A program made the position numbers and the translations under genes. Under the pieces are notes generated by a model that was not told where the DNA came from, searched no databases, and was given only the letters and a program-made list of their open reading frames with translations. Positions 1-5,908 of a DNA stretch of 7,069 bases are shown here, piece after piece. Position 1 is the first letter of the stretch. Each line of letters begins with the position of its first letter. The stretch is from Thiomonas sp. (GTDB lineage: Bacteria > Pseudomonadota > Gammaproteobacteria > Burkholderiales > Burkholderiaceae), in contig DAIAZB010000304.1 in assembly GCA_027443745.1 (NCBI GenBank), positions 1-7,069 on the forward strand, read 5' to 3'.

Positions 1-340
1 GTTCGCGCAGCGCGAAAGCCACGTTTTCGAACACGGTCTGGTCGGTGAACAACGCTCCCATCTGGAACAACATGCCCATACGCCGGCGCGCGGCATACAA
101 CTCGGCATGCCGCATCGCGCCCACGTCCCGGCCGTCAAAGCGCACCCTCCCGGCCGTCGCCCGAATCTGGCCGCCGATCAAGCGCAGGGTCGTGGTCTTG
201 CCACCCCCGGAGGCGCCCATGACCGCGACCACCTCGCCCGGCATGACCCGCAGCGAAACCTGCTTGAGCACCTGGCGCACGTCGTAGCCGAATTCGACGG
301 CGTCGAACTCGACCAGCGGCTGCTTGGGCAATAGGGTCAT
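1..340 (-). CDS. mlaF: MlaF, ATPase of the Mla phospholipid ABC transporter (partial, 3' end beyond window)
   Basis: This is the N-terminal 113 codons of an ABC ATPase, read leftward from an ATG at 338-340 and running off the left edge. It begins MTLLPKQPLVEFDAVEFGYD. The Walker A loop is GASGGGKTT, followed by LRLIGGQI, and the Q-loop region reads MGMLFQMGALFTDQTVFENV. LIGGQI, MLFQ.GALFTD and VF.NVAF.LRE are hallmarks of MlaF, the cytoplasmic ATPase that works with the MlaE permease and MlaD to move phospholipids between the inner membrane and the periplasm and so keep the outer membrane asymmetric. The ABC signature, Walker B and H-loop lie outside the window. The ATG has no clear Shine-Dalgarno sequence. 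An in-frame TTG 13 codons upstream is possible but less likely, because the ATG gives the usual short MlaF N-terminus. It is probably the first gene of an mla operon continuing leftward (inference). Confidence 0.9.
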   Translation of the reverse strand, partial: MTLLPKQPLVEFDAVEFGYDVRQVLKQVSLRVMPGEVVAVMGASGGGKTTTLRLIGGQIRATAGRVRFDGRDVGAMRHAELYAARRRMGMLFQMGALFTDQTVFENVAFALRE

Positions 341-552
341 GCGTTGTGGGTGTCGGATATCGGGGTTGTCCCGAGGCAAGCCTTGCATTCTATTGAGACT
401 GCATGAATGCCGTTGGTGGCCTGCCAACGCCCATCCTGCAACCTAGAAGTTATTGAATCTGCTGCGCTCCGGCCCCGATTTCAGACTTGAACCTACGATG
501 ACGGCGTCCAGGTTTGCCCCTTTCCCGCCCAACCCACACTGGAGACCCTGCC
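341..552. promoter_or_regulatory. Divergent intergenic region between mlaF and the methyltransferase gene
   Basis: This is 212 bp between two divergently read genes, so it should hold both promoters. No convincing -35/-10 pair is visible on either strand; on the minus strand a TAGAAT near 391 resembles a -10 box but has no matching -35. It contains several short inverted repeats: GCAAG-C-CTTGC (376-386), GCATTC-N14-GAATGC (385-390 with 405-410), and CGTTGG/CCAACG (411-416 with 424-429). None is followed by a T tract, so they do not look like terminators. The part nearer the methyltransferase (about 431-540) shows nothing recognisable. Confidence 0.4.
541..545 (+). promoter_or_regulatory. Ribosome binding site of the methyltransferase gene
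   Basis: GGAGA lies 7 nt before the ATG at 553. This favours the ATG over the in-frame TTG at 514, which has no such site and would add 13 residues unlike the family's usual N-terminus. Confidence 0.6.
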
Positions 553-1173
553 ATGGCAGGCCCCGACCGCCCATTCTGGCAGCGCTTATTCGAGCAAAAC
601 ACCACCCCCTGGGACCGTGGTTCCGCCAGCCCGCAACTGCTGACGTGGCTGGAACACGGCGCCCTCAAACCTTGCCGCATTCTGGTGCCCGGCTGTGGCC
701 ATGGGTACGAAATCCTTACGCTGGCCGCTGCAGGATTCGAAGTCTCGGCGCTGGATTACGCCCCGGCCGCGGTTGAACGGGCTGCTGCACGCCTTAGGGC
801 GGCAGGTCTGTATGCGAACATTTTGCAGGCTGATGTGCGCGAATGGATGCCTGATCACGGGCTTTTCGATGCCATTTACGAGCAAACCTGTTTATGCGCG
901 CTGCATCCTGATGACTGGACGCAGTATGCCGGGCGGTTGCATGCTTGGCTCCGACCGCAAGGCAGGCTCTTCGCGCTGTTCATGCAAGCGCTCCGGGATG
1001 ACGCTGCCCAGGGTCTGATCCACGGACCGCCGTATCACTGTGACATGCACGCCATGCGTGCGCTGTTTCCCGCGTCGCGCTGGGACTGGCCGGCGCCGCC
1101 CTACGCCCACGTCCCTCACCCGATGGGAGTCTTTGAAATCGGCATCGTTCTGCAGCGTAAGCCAGACGCATAA
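553..1173 (+). CDS. SAM-dependent methyltransferase, TPMT / thiol-halide methyltransferase family
   Basis: This 206-residue protein has the size and layout of bacterial thiopurine S-methyltransferase-like enzymes. These are cytoplasmic class I methyltransferases that move a methyl group from S-adenosylmethionine to a thiol, selenol or halide. The N-terminus has PFWQRLF (residues 7-13) and TPWDRGSASPQL (18-29), the substrate-side segment typical of the group. Motif I is VPGCGHGYE (45-53). The acidic residue that should bind the SAM ribose is D68 in SALDYA, and D94 in LQADV should lie near the adenine. DAIYEQTCLCAL (106-117) matches the conserved strand 4 region. The C-terminus FEIGIVLQRK (194-203) fits the last strand. 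No signal peptide or membrane segment is seen. It stands alone, divergent from mlaF and convergent with the regulator gene, so the neighbours do not reveal the substrate. The family call is firm, but the actual substrate is unknown; other small-molecule class I methyltransferases remain possible. Confidence 0.85.
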   Translation: MAGPDRPFWQRLFEQNTTPWDRGSASPQLLTWLEHGALKPCRILVPGCGHGYEILTLAAAGFEVSALDYAPAAVERAAARLRAAGLYANILQADVREWMPDHGLFDAIYEQTCLCALHPDDWTQYAGRLHAWLRPQGRLFALFMQALRDDAAQGLIHGPPYHCDMHAMRALFPASRWDWPAPPYAHVPHPMGVFEIGIVLQRKPDA

Positions 1174-1174
1174 C

Positions 1175-1189
1175 GGCACCAGGAGTGCC
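1175..1189. terminator. Small stem-loop between convergent genes, possible weak bidirectional terminator
   Basis: GGCAC (1175-1179) and GTGCC (1185-1189) form a 5-bp stem with a CAGGA loop in the 33-bp gap between the methyltransferase stop and the regulator stop. The position suits a shared terminator, but the stem is short and there is no T tract on either side, so the call is tentative. Confidence 0.3.
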
Positions 1190-1206
1190 CGCATCGCCAA
1201 GCAGTC

Positions 1207-1950
1207 TCAACCAGCTTCGTGCTGCGTCACGCGCTGCTGGTCAAGCGCCGCCTCAGGAACCTCGATGTGGGAAGACTCGAAGGCCCGCAGCCGGGAGGCG
1301 TCAGGAACCTCGATGCCACCATAGCGCAGCCGCAGCAGGCCGAGGCTGGAGAGGCGCTGCAGGGCCTGATTCACGCGCTGACGTGACAGTCCGCAGAGAT
1401 AGCCCAGTTCCTCCTGCGTCACACGCAGCAACTGCCCCACACCTGGATACAGCACCGGGTGGAACATGGCGGCCAGGGTGTGCGCCACACGCTCATCCGA
1501 GCCGGAAAGCCGGTCGATCTGCAACTGCCCGATGAATTGGCCCAGGCGCTCGTTGAGTTGGTTGACGATGGTGTGGATGAACGCCAGGCTGCGATCGAAC
1601 AACCAAAAAAAGGTCTCCGCCGGCAACAGGCCGATGCGACTTTTGCGCAGGGCGATCACGTCGTACTTCCAGACGTCGCGCTTGAGCAGCGTGCCCTCGC
1701 CGAACCAGCCCCCCGGCGCCACGCCCGTGTAGGTGATGGTCTTGCCCGAAAGTGAGACCGAAGACACCTTGACCAGGCCGCTGAGGACGCCCACCCAATG
1801 CTCGGCGCTTTGACCGAGTTGGCAGACAGGAGCACCGGGCTCGAACACCTGCACGCGCAAATCGTGGTGCACACGCAGGCGTTCGCTGTCCTGCAATTTG
1901 GCCATCCAGAGGCAGGATTGGATGAATTCGGTGTAATCCCTAGGCTTCAT
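1207..1950 (-). CDS. Crp/Fnr-family transcriptional regulator
   Basis: Read from the ATG at 1948-1950 this is 247 residues, the normal size for the family. Residues about 15-115 form the cyclic-nucleotide-binding-type beta barrel (VFEPGAPVCQLGQ, HWVGVLSGLVKV, GGWFGEGTLL). Residues about 117-145 form the dimer helix. Residues about 176-213 form the winged helix-turn-helix (TQEELGYLCGLSRQRVNQAL, with SRQRVNQALQRL as recognition helix). The only cysteines, at 13, 43 and 186, do not form an FNR iron-sulfur cluster. The cAMP-contact Arg-Ser pair of CRP is not present after GEGTLL, so the signal is unlikely to be cAMP (inference). The start is uncertain: the frame stays open upstream, an ATG at 2007 would give 266 residues, and neither start has a clear ribosome binding site. 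It is divergent from the ligase-transporter operon, which it probably regulates, perhaps along with itself. A run of seven T in the coding strand (plus 1605-1611) encodes FFW. Confidence 0.9.
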   Translation of the reverse strand: MKPRDYTEFIQSCLWMAKLQDSERLRVHHDLRVQVFEPGAPVCQLGQSAEHWVGVLSGLVKVSSVSLSGKTITYTGVAPGGWFGEGTLLKRDVWKYDVIALRKSRIGLLPAETFFWLFDRSLAFIHTIVNQLNERLGQFIGQLQIDRLSGSDERVAHTLAAMFHPVLYPGVGQLLRVTQEELGYLCGLSRQRVNQALQRLSSLGLLRLRYGGIEVPDASRLRAFESSHIEVPEAALDQQRVTQHEAG

Positions 1951-1987
1951 GGCGCTTGATTGTCGTTTTGAAGACAAATATGCGCCA
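1950..1987. repeat. 38-bp symmetric interrupted inverted repeat at the regulator gene start
   Basis: The order is TGGCGC (1950-1955), 4 nt, TTGTC (1960-1964), 8 nt, GACAA (1973-1977), 4 nt, GCGCCA (1982-1987). Both pairs of arms share the same centre (between 1968 and 1969), giving 11 perfectly matched pairs in two blocks. The outer arm reaches the first base of the ATG at 1950. It could be an operator for a dimeric regulator, or in the minus-strand transcript a hairpin covering the region just before the start codon. Which of these applies is not decided by sequence alone. Confidence 0.55.
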
Positions 1988-2123
1988 AATTCCGACCTAA
2001 ACTCCATGACAAAATGTAAACGCTTCAAACAAACCCACCAAAACGACGAGTTGAAAGGTGAAGCATGACGATTGCGGGCTAATACCGACCTGCGATTCGC
2101 AGAGCGCAGGGTCAGGAGAAGAC
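1951..2123. promoter_or_regulatory. Divergent promoter/operator region between the regulator and the ligase-transporter operon
   Basis: This 173-bp stretch is visibly richer in A+T than the flanking genes and should contain both divergent promoters. On the plus strand TAATAC (2080-2085) could be a -10 box for the operon. No good -35 lies 16-18 bp upstream, which would suit an activator-dependent promoter, though this is weak evidence. GTCGTTTTG (1962-1970) recurs exactly inverted as CAAAACGAC (2039-2047). TTGAAG/TTGAAA-type hexamers occur at 1968-1973, on the minus strand at 2023-2028, and at 2051-2056. No canonical CRP (TGTGA-N6-TCACA) or FNR (TTGAT-N4-ATCAA) site is present. If the regulator gene starts at 2007, part of this region is coding. 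Confidence 0.55.
2114..2119 (+). promoter_or_regulatory. Ribosome binding site of the acyl-CoA ligase gene
   Basis: AGGAGA ends 4 nt before the ATG at 2124. This sets the start there rather than at the in-frame GTG at 2058, which would add 22 residues of non-family sequence and shorten the promoter region. Confidence 0.75.
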
Positions 2124-4091
2124 ATGGACGAGTGGCCAGCAGATCGATCCGAGAACACATCGACCTTTCCGTGGTTGCTGCTGCAGCATGCCAGGCTGCA
2201 GCCCAGCGGCGTGGCCTGGCGCGAAAAGAATCTCGGCGTCTGGCAGTGCACCACTTGGGTGCAAGCGCTGGACTGGGTGCGCCATCTGGCCTATGGCTTG
2301 GCGGCGCTGGGTCTGCAGCGCGGCGAGCATGTGGCCATCATCGGCGAAAACCGGCCACGCTTGTATGCGGTCATGCTGGCGGCGCAAAGCCTCGGCGCCA
2401 TTCCATCTGCGCTCTATCAGGACGCTATCGCCACGGAACTGGCCCATCCCCTGGAACTGACGGCCATGCGCTTTGCCGTGGTTGAAAACCAGGAACAGGT
2501 GGACAAACTACTGAGCGTGCGCGAGGCGCTTCCGTTGCTGGAGCATATTGTGTTCCACGACCCGCGCGGCCTGCGCCACAACACGGCACCAGGACTGCGC
2601 AGCCTGGACGAGGTCGAGGCGCTGGGACGACACCACCAGGCTTTGCAACCCGAATTGTTCGAGCAAGCGGTGGCACAAGGACAGCCGCATGACGTGGCGG
2701 CACTGTTCTTCACGTCCGGCACCACGGGCCTCCCCAAAGGTGTGGTGCATACCCACGCCAGCCTGATCGACCGGGCCCGCGCCGGTGCCGCCGTCGACCG
2801 GCTCACCGCCCGCGAGGACGTCCTGGCTTACCTGCCGGCGGCGTGGATCGGACAGAACATCTTTTCCTACGCCCAGCATCTGGTCTGCGGCTACACGGTG
2901 AACTGCCCGGAGTCGCCATCCACCGTCGCCATCGATCTTGGCGAGATCGGCCCGACCTATTACTTCGCTCCGCCGCGCGTGTTCGAGGCCCTGCTCACCG
3001 ACCTGCAGGTGCGCATGGACGACGCCGCAGGCTTCAAACGCTGGCTCTACCGTGCCAGCATCACGCTGGCCGAACGGGCACAGGCTGAATGCGACGCGGG
3101 CAGTCGCCCAGCACTGCGCGACCGCCTGCTGCTGCCCCTGGCCAAGGCGCTGATCCTGGCACCGCTGCGCAACAGACTGGGCCTGAGCCGGGTGCGCGTG
3201 GCCTACACCGCGGGGGAGGCCATCGGCCCCGAGCTGTTTCGTTTCTACCGCGGCATCGGCATCAACCTCAAGCAGCTTTACGGTTCCACCGAAACCGCGG
3301 TGTTCGTCTGCATGCAGCCCGACGGCGGCGCACGCAGTGACAGCGTCGGCCTGCCTGCGCCAGGCGTGGAATTGCGTGTGAGCGAGAGCGGCGAGATCGT
3401 GTTGCGCAGCGCGGGGTTGCTGCGCGAGTACTACCGCAATCCCGAGGCCACCGCGGAGGTGCTCGACGCTGACGGCTGGTACCACACGGGCGACGCCGGC
3501 TGGATCGAACCCGACGGACAACTGCGCATCATCGATCGCGTCAATGACGTATCGCGGCTGGCAGACGGCACCCTGTTCGCGCCCAAGCTGATCGAGAACA
3601 AACTCAAGTTCTACCCGTCGATCAAGGAAGCAGTGGCCTTCGGCGCGGAGCGCGCACATGTGGTGGCGTTGCTGAACATCGATTTCGCGGCCGTTGGCAA
3701 CTGGGCCGAGAAGCGCGCCCTGCCCTACAGCGGCTACGCCGACCTTGCCGCCAAACCCGAGGTGCTGGCACTGCTGGCGGATTGTGTGGCGCAGGTAAAC
3801 ACCGATCTCGCCGCCGACGCGCGCACGGCGGCCGCGCAGGTGCACCGCTTCGTGGTGCTGCACAAGGAACTGGATCCGGACGACGAGGAACTCACGCGCA
3901 CACGCAAGGTGCGCAGGCGCTTCGTCGCCCAAAAGTACGCCGAACTGGTGGATGCGCTCTACGACCCTGCCCGGCAAAGCCAGCGCACCCAAGTGCAAGT
4001 GCGCTTCGACGACGGCCGCACCGGCTCGGTCCAGGCCGACTTGCAACTGGTCGGCACCAAGGTTCAACCCGCACTGCACCAGGCGGCCTGA
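2124..4091 (+). CDS. AMP-forming long-chain-type acyl-CoA ligase (ANL superfamily)
   Basis: This 655-residue cytoplasmic enzyme should activate a carboxylic acid to an acyl-AMP and then to its CoA thioester. The core motifs are in order: the ATP-binding loop TSGTTGLPKG (197-206), YGSTET (386-391), YHTGD (453-457, the Asp contacting the ATP ribose), IDRVND (470-475), and TRTRKVRRRF (591-600), where K595 is the likely catalytic Lys of the small C-terminal domain. Length and motif style match bacterial long-chain (FadD15/FACS-like) ligases rather than the shorter acetyl- or benzoyl-CoA ligases. The residue between R472 and D475 that serves as the domain hinge is Asn474, where Asp or Lys is usual in the superfamily. 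The gene opens a tight operon with LIV-type ABC transporter genes (23 bp to the next), which implies that the transported molecule is an acid activated on entry. The true substrate (fatty, dicarboxylic, aromatic or terpenoid acid) cannot be read from sequence. No signal peptide is seen. Confidence 0.93.
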   Translation: MDEWPADRSENTSTFPWLLLQHARLQPSGVAWREKNLGVWQCTTWVQALDWVRHLAYGLAALGLQRGEHVAIIGENRPRLYAVMLAAQSLGAIPSALYQDAIATELAHPLELTAMRFAVVENQEQVDKLLSVREALPLLEHIVFHDPRGLRHNTAPGLRSLDEVEALGRHHQALQPELFEQAVAQGQPHDVAALFFTSGTTGLPKGVVHTHASLIDRARAGAAVDRLTAREDVLAYLPAAWIGQNIFSYAQHLVCGYTVNCPESPSTVAIDLGEIGPTYYFAPPRVFEALLTDLQVRMDDAAGFKRWLYRASITLAERAQAECDAGSRPALRDRLLLPLAKALILAPLRNRLGLSRVRVAYTAGEAIGPELFRFYRGIGINLKQLYGSTETAVFVCMQPDGGARSDSVGLPAPGVELRVSESGEIVLRSAGLLREYYRNPEATAEVLDADGWYHTGDAGWIEPDGQLRIIDRVNDVSRLADGTLFAPKLIENKLKFYPSIKEAVAFGAERAHVVALLNIDFAAVGNWAEKRALPYSGYADLAAKPEVLALLADCVAQVNTDLAADARTAAAQVHRFVVLHKELDPDDEELTRTRKVRRRFVAQKYAELVDALYDPARQSQRTQVQVRFDDGRTGSVQADLQLVGTKVQPALHQAA

Positions 4092-4114
4092 AACGCTGCC
4101 CGGGAATCCCGCCG

Positions 4115-4972
4115 ATGAATCACACCATGCGCCTGTCCGATGCCACCGAGCCGTTCCATGCCATGACGGCCGGGCCGCAGGCCGTTGCGGTGACGTCCCG
4201 TGACGACGTGCTGCTCGAACTCCTGGACATCCACCTGGCATTCGGCGGCATCAAGGCGCTGCAAGGCGTGGGATTCGATGTGCGGCGTGGTGAGATCCGC
4301 GCCATCATCGGGCCGAACGGCGCGGGCAAGAGTTCCCTCCTCAACGTGGTGGGAGGCGTCTACCAGCCACAGCGGGGAAGCGTGCGCTTCGACGGCCGCA
4401 ACCCTGCCCGCATGCATCCAGCCCTGGCAGCGCGTTGGGGTATCGCACGCACGTTCCAGAACCTGGCGCTTTTTTCGGGCATGAGCGTGCTCGACAACAT
4501 CATGGCCGGGCGCAGCCTGCACATGCGCTGCGGGCTGCTGGCGCAGGCGTTGCGCCTGGGGCCCGCGCTGCGTGAAGAAATCGCACAGCGGGAGGTGGTC
4601 GAACACCTGATCGACTTCCTTGAAATCCAGGCCTGGCGCAAGCAGCCCGCCGGCAGCCTGCCCTATGGCCTGCAAAAGCGGGTGGACCTGGGACGGGCGC
4701 TGGCGATGCAGCCCAAGCTGCTGCTGCTCGACGAGCCCATGGCCGGCATGAACCAGGAGGAGAAGGAGGACATGTGCCGCTTCATCCTCGACGTCCGCGA
4801 GGAGTTCGGCACCACGCTCGTGCTGATCGAGCACGACATGGGGGTGGTGATGGACCTGTCGGACCGCGTCGTGGTGCTGGACTACGGACGCCTCATTGCC
4901 GATGGCACGCCCGATGCCGTGCGCGCCGACCCTGAGGTCGTGCGCGCCTACCTCGGCAGCGACGCTGCCTGA
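4115..4972 (+). CDS. livG: LIV-type (branched-chain amino acid family) ABC transporter ATP-binding protein, LivG-like
   Basis: This 285-residue ATPase belongs to a LIV/HAAT-family importer; it sits at the cytoplasmic face and powers uptake. Visible motifs are Walker A GPNGAGKS (66-73), Q-loop RTFQN with Q115, the degenerate signature SLPYGLQKRV (181-190) in place of LSGGQ as is normal for LivG proteins, Walker B LLLLDE (202-207), and the switch His in IEHDM (H240). The tail DGTPDAVRADPEVVRAYLG is the LivG-type C-terminus. The ATG at 4115 has a modest GGGA 9 nt upstream. It gives about 30 residues before the ABC domain (DVLLELLDIHLAFGG), longer than usual, so the ATGs at 4127 or 4163 are alternatives. 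The gene follows the ligase by 23 bp and precedes the permease by 27 bp. Despite the family name, the substrate need not be an amino acid: the ligase neighbour favours a carboxylic acid (inference). Confidence 0.92.
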   Translation: MNHTMRLSDATEPFHAMTAGPQAVAVTSRDDVLLELLDIHLAFGGIKALQGVGFDVRRGEIRAIIGPNGAGKSSLLNVVGGVYQPQRGSVRFDGRNPARMHPALAARWGIARTFQNLALFSGMSVLDNIMAGRSLHMRCGLLAQALRLGPALREEIAQREVVEHLIDFLEIQAWRKQPAGSLPYGLQKRVDLGRALAMQPKLLLLDEPMAGMNQEEKEDMCRFILDVREEFGTTLVLIEHDMGVVMDLSDRVVVLDYGRLIADGTPDAVRADPEVVRAYLGSDAA

Positions 4973-4999
4973 TCCACGCATCGACCGGAGCCCATCAAA

Positions 5000-5896
5000 A
5001 TGGGATTTTTGCTGGAAACCCTGATCGCCGGACTGATGGCCGGGGTGCTCTACGCCCTCATCGCCCTCGGCTTCGTGCTCATCTACAAAGCCAGTGGCGT
5101 ATTCAATTTTGCCCAGGGGGCGATGGTGCTGTTTGCCGCGTTGACCATGGCGCGGCTGCAGGATCACATGCCTTGGCCACTGGCGTTTTTGCTGGCCTTC
5201 GGCCTGATGGTGGTCTTGGCCTGGCTGATCGAACGCCTGGTGTTGCGCCACCTGGTCAACCAAAGCGGCGTCGCCCTGCTGATGGCCACACTGGGCATTG
5301 CCTACTTTCTCGAAGGCCTGGGGCAGTTGGTGTGGGGCGACGACATCTACCGCATCGACCTGGGCCTGCCCAAACAGCCCACGGTGGTCCTGAGCGGGCT
5401 GATCCCGGGCGGTCTCCTGCTGAGCCGCGAAGATCTGATCGCCACGTTGGCAGCCGCCCTGCTGGTGGCCCTGCTGACCCTGTTCTTCCAGAAATCCGAT
5501 GTCGGCCGCGCCCTGCGGGCGGTGGCCGACGACCATCAGGCGGCGCAATCCATCGGCATTCCGCTATCGCGCATGTGGGTCATTGTCTGGTCCATCGCCG
5601 GCTTGGTGGCGCTGGTCACGGGCATGATCTGGGGCTCCAAGCTGGGTGTGCAGTTCTCGCTCTCGCTCATCGCCCTCAAAGGCCTGCCGGTGGTCATTCT
5701 CGGCGGGCTCACCTCGGTGCCAGGGGCCATCGTCGGCGGGCTGATCGTCGGCCTCGGTGAAAAACTGGCCGAGGTCTACCTCGGCCCGATGCTGGGTGGC
5801 GGCATCGAGAGTTGGTTCGCCTATCTGCTGGCGCTGGGCTTTCTGCTGCTGCGGCCGCAGGGACTGTTCGGCGAACGCATCATCGATCGCGTCTGA
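5000..5896 (+). CDS. livH: LIV-type ABC transporter permease, LivH-like
   Basis: This 298-residue, strongly hydrophobic inner-membrane protein has about eight predicted membrane segments and is one half of the transmembrane channel. The start MGFLLETLIAGLMAGVLYAL and the segment YKASGVFNFAQGAMVLFAA (29-47) are typical of LivH. The coupling loop that meets the ATPase is GRALRAVADDHQAAQSIGI (169-187), followed by GLPVVILGGLTSVPGAIVGG (228-247), also a family hallmark. The end LLRPQGLFGER is the usual C-terminus. GGAG at 4987-4990 lies 9 nt before the ATG. The stop codon overlaps the ribosome binding site of the next gene, so the two permeases are probably made in equal amounts. Confidence 0.93.
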   Translation: MGFLLETLIAGLMAGVLYALIALGFVLIYKASGVFNFAQGAMVLFAALTMARLQDHMPWPLAFLLAFGLMVVLAWLIERLVLRHLVNQSGVALLMATLGIAYFLEGLGQLVWGDDIYRIDLGLPKQPTVVLSGLIPGGLLLSREDLIATLAAALLVALLTLFFQKSDVGRALRAVADDHQAAQSIGIPLSRMWVIVWSIAGLVALVTGMIWGSKLGVQFSLSLIALKGLPVVILGGLTSVPGAIVGGLIVGLGEKLAEVYLGPMLGGGIESWFAYLLALGFLLLRPQGLFGERIIDRV

Positions 5897-5902
5897 GGAA
5901 GG
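5896..5902 (+). promoter_or_regulatory. Ribosome binding site of livM overlapping the livH stop codon
   Basis: AGGAAGG begins on the last base of the livH TGA (5894-5896) and ends 6 nt before the livM ATG at 5909. The arrangement fits translational coupling of the two permease genes and fixes the livM start. Confidence 0.7.
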
Positions 5903-5908
5903 CAAGCC

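Noticed and set aside
45..334. Small plus-strand open frames opposite mlaF
   Set aside because: They are antisense to sequence with clear MlaF motifs and encode Arg/Pro-rich peptides without features.
1956..1972. TTGAT at 1956 as part of an FNR box
   Set aside because: The matching ATCAA at the 4-nt spacing is absent; the symmetric arms here are TTGTC/GACAA instead.
2051..2085. TTGAAA with TAATAC as a sigma-70 promoter pair for the ligase operon
   Set aside because: The spacer is 23 bp, well outside the usual 16-18 bp, so only the -10-like box is mentioned, as a weak candidate.
3782..4114. Upstream in-frame extension of the livG frame into the ligase gene
   Set aside because: The added 111 codons are Arg/Ala/Gly-rich out-of-frame ligase sequence; the family N-terminus and the short intergenic gap support the start at 4115.
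2508..4241. Long open frame of 577 codons on the minus strand, antisense to the acyl-CoA ligase
   Set aside because: It lies fully opposite a gene with all family motifs, has a His/Gln/Arg/Ala-biased composition without any recognisable domain, and is the expected result of GC-rich third positions suppressing stop codons.
4064..5548. Long open frame of 494 codons on the minus strand, antisense to livG and livH
   Set aside because: Its Gln/His-rich translation has no domain, and it runs across two clearly real plus-strand genes and their gap. It is a shadow frame.
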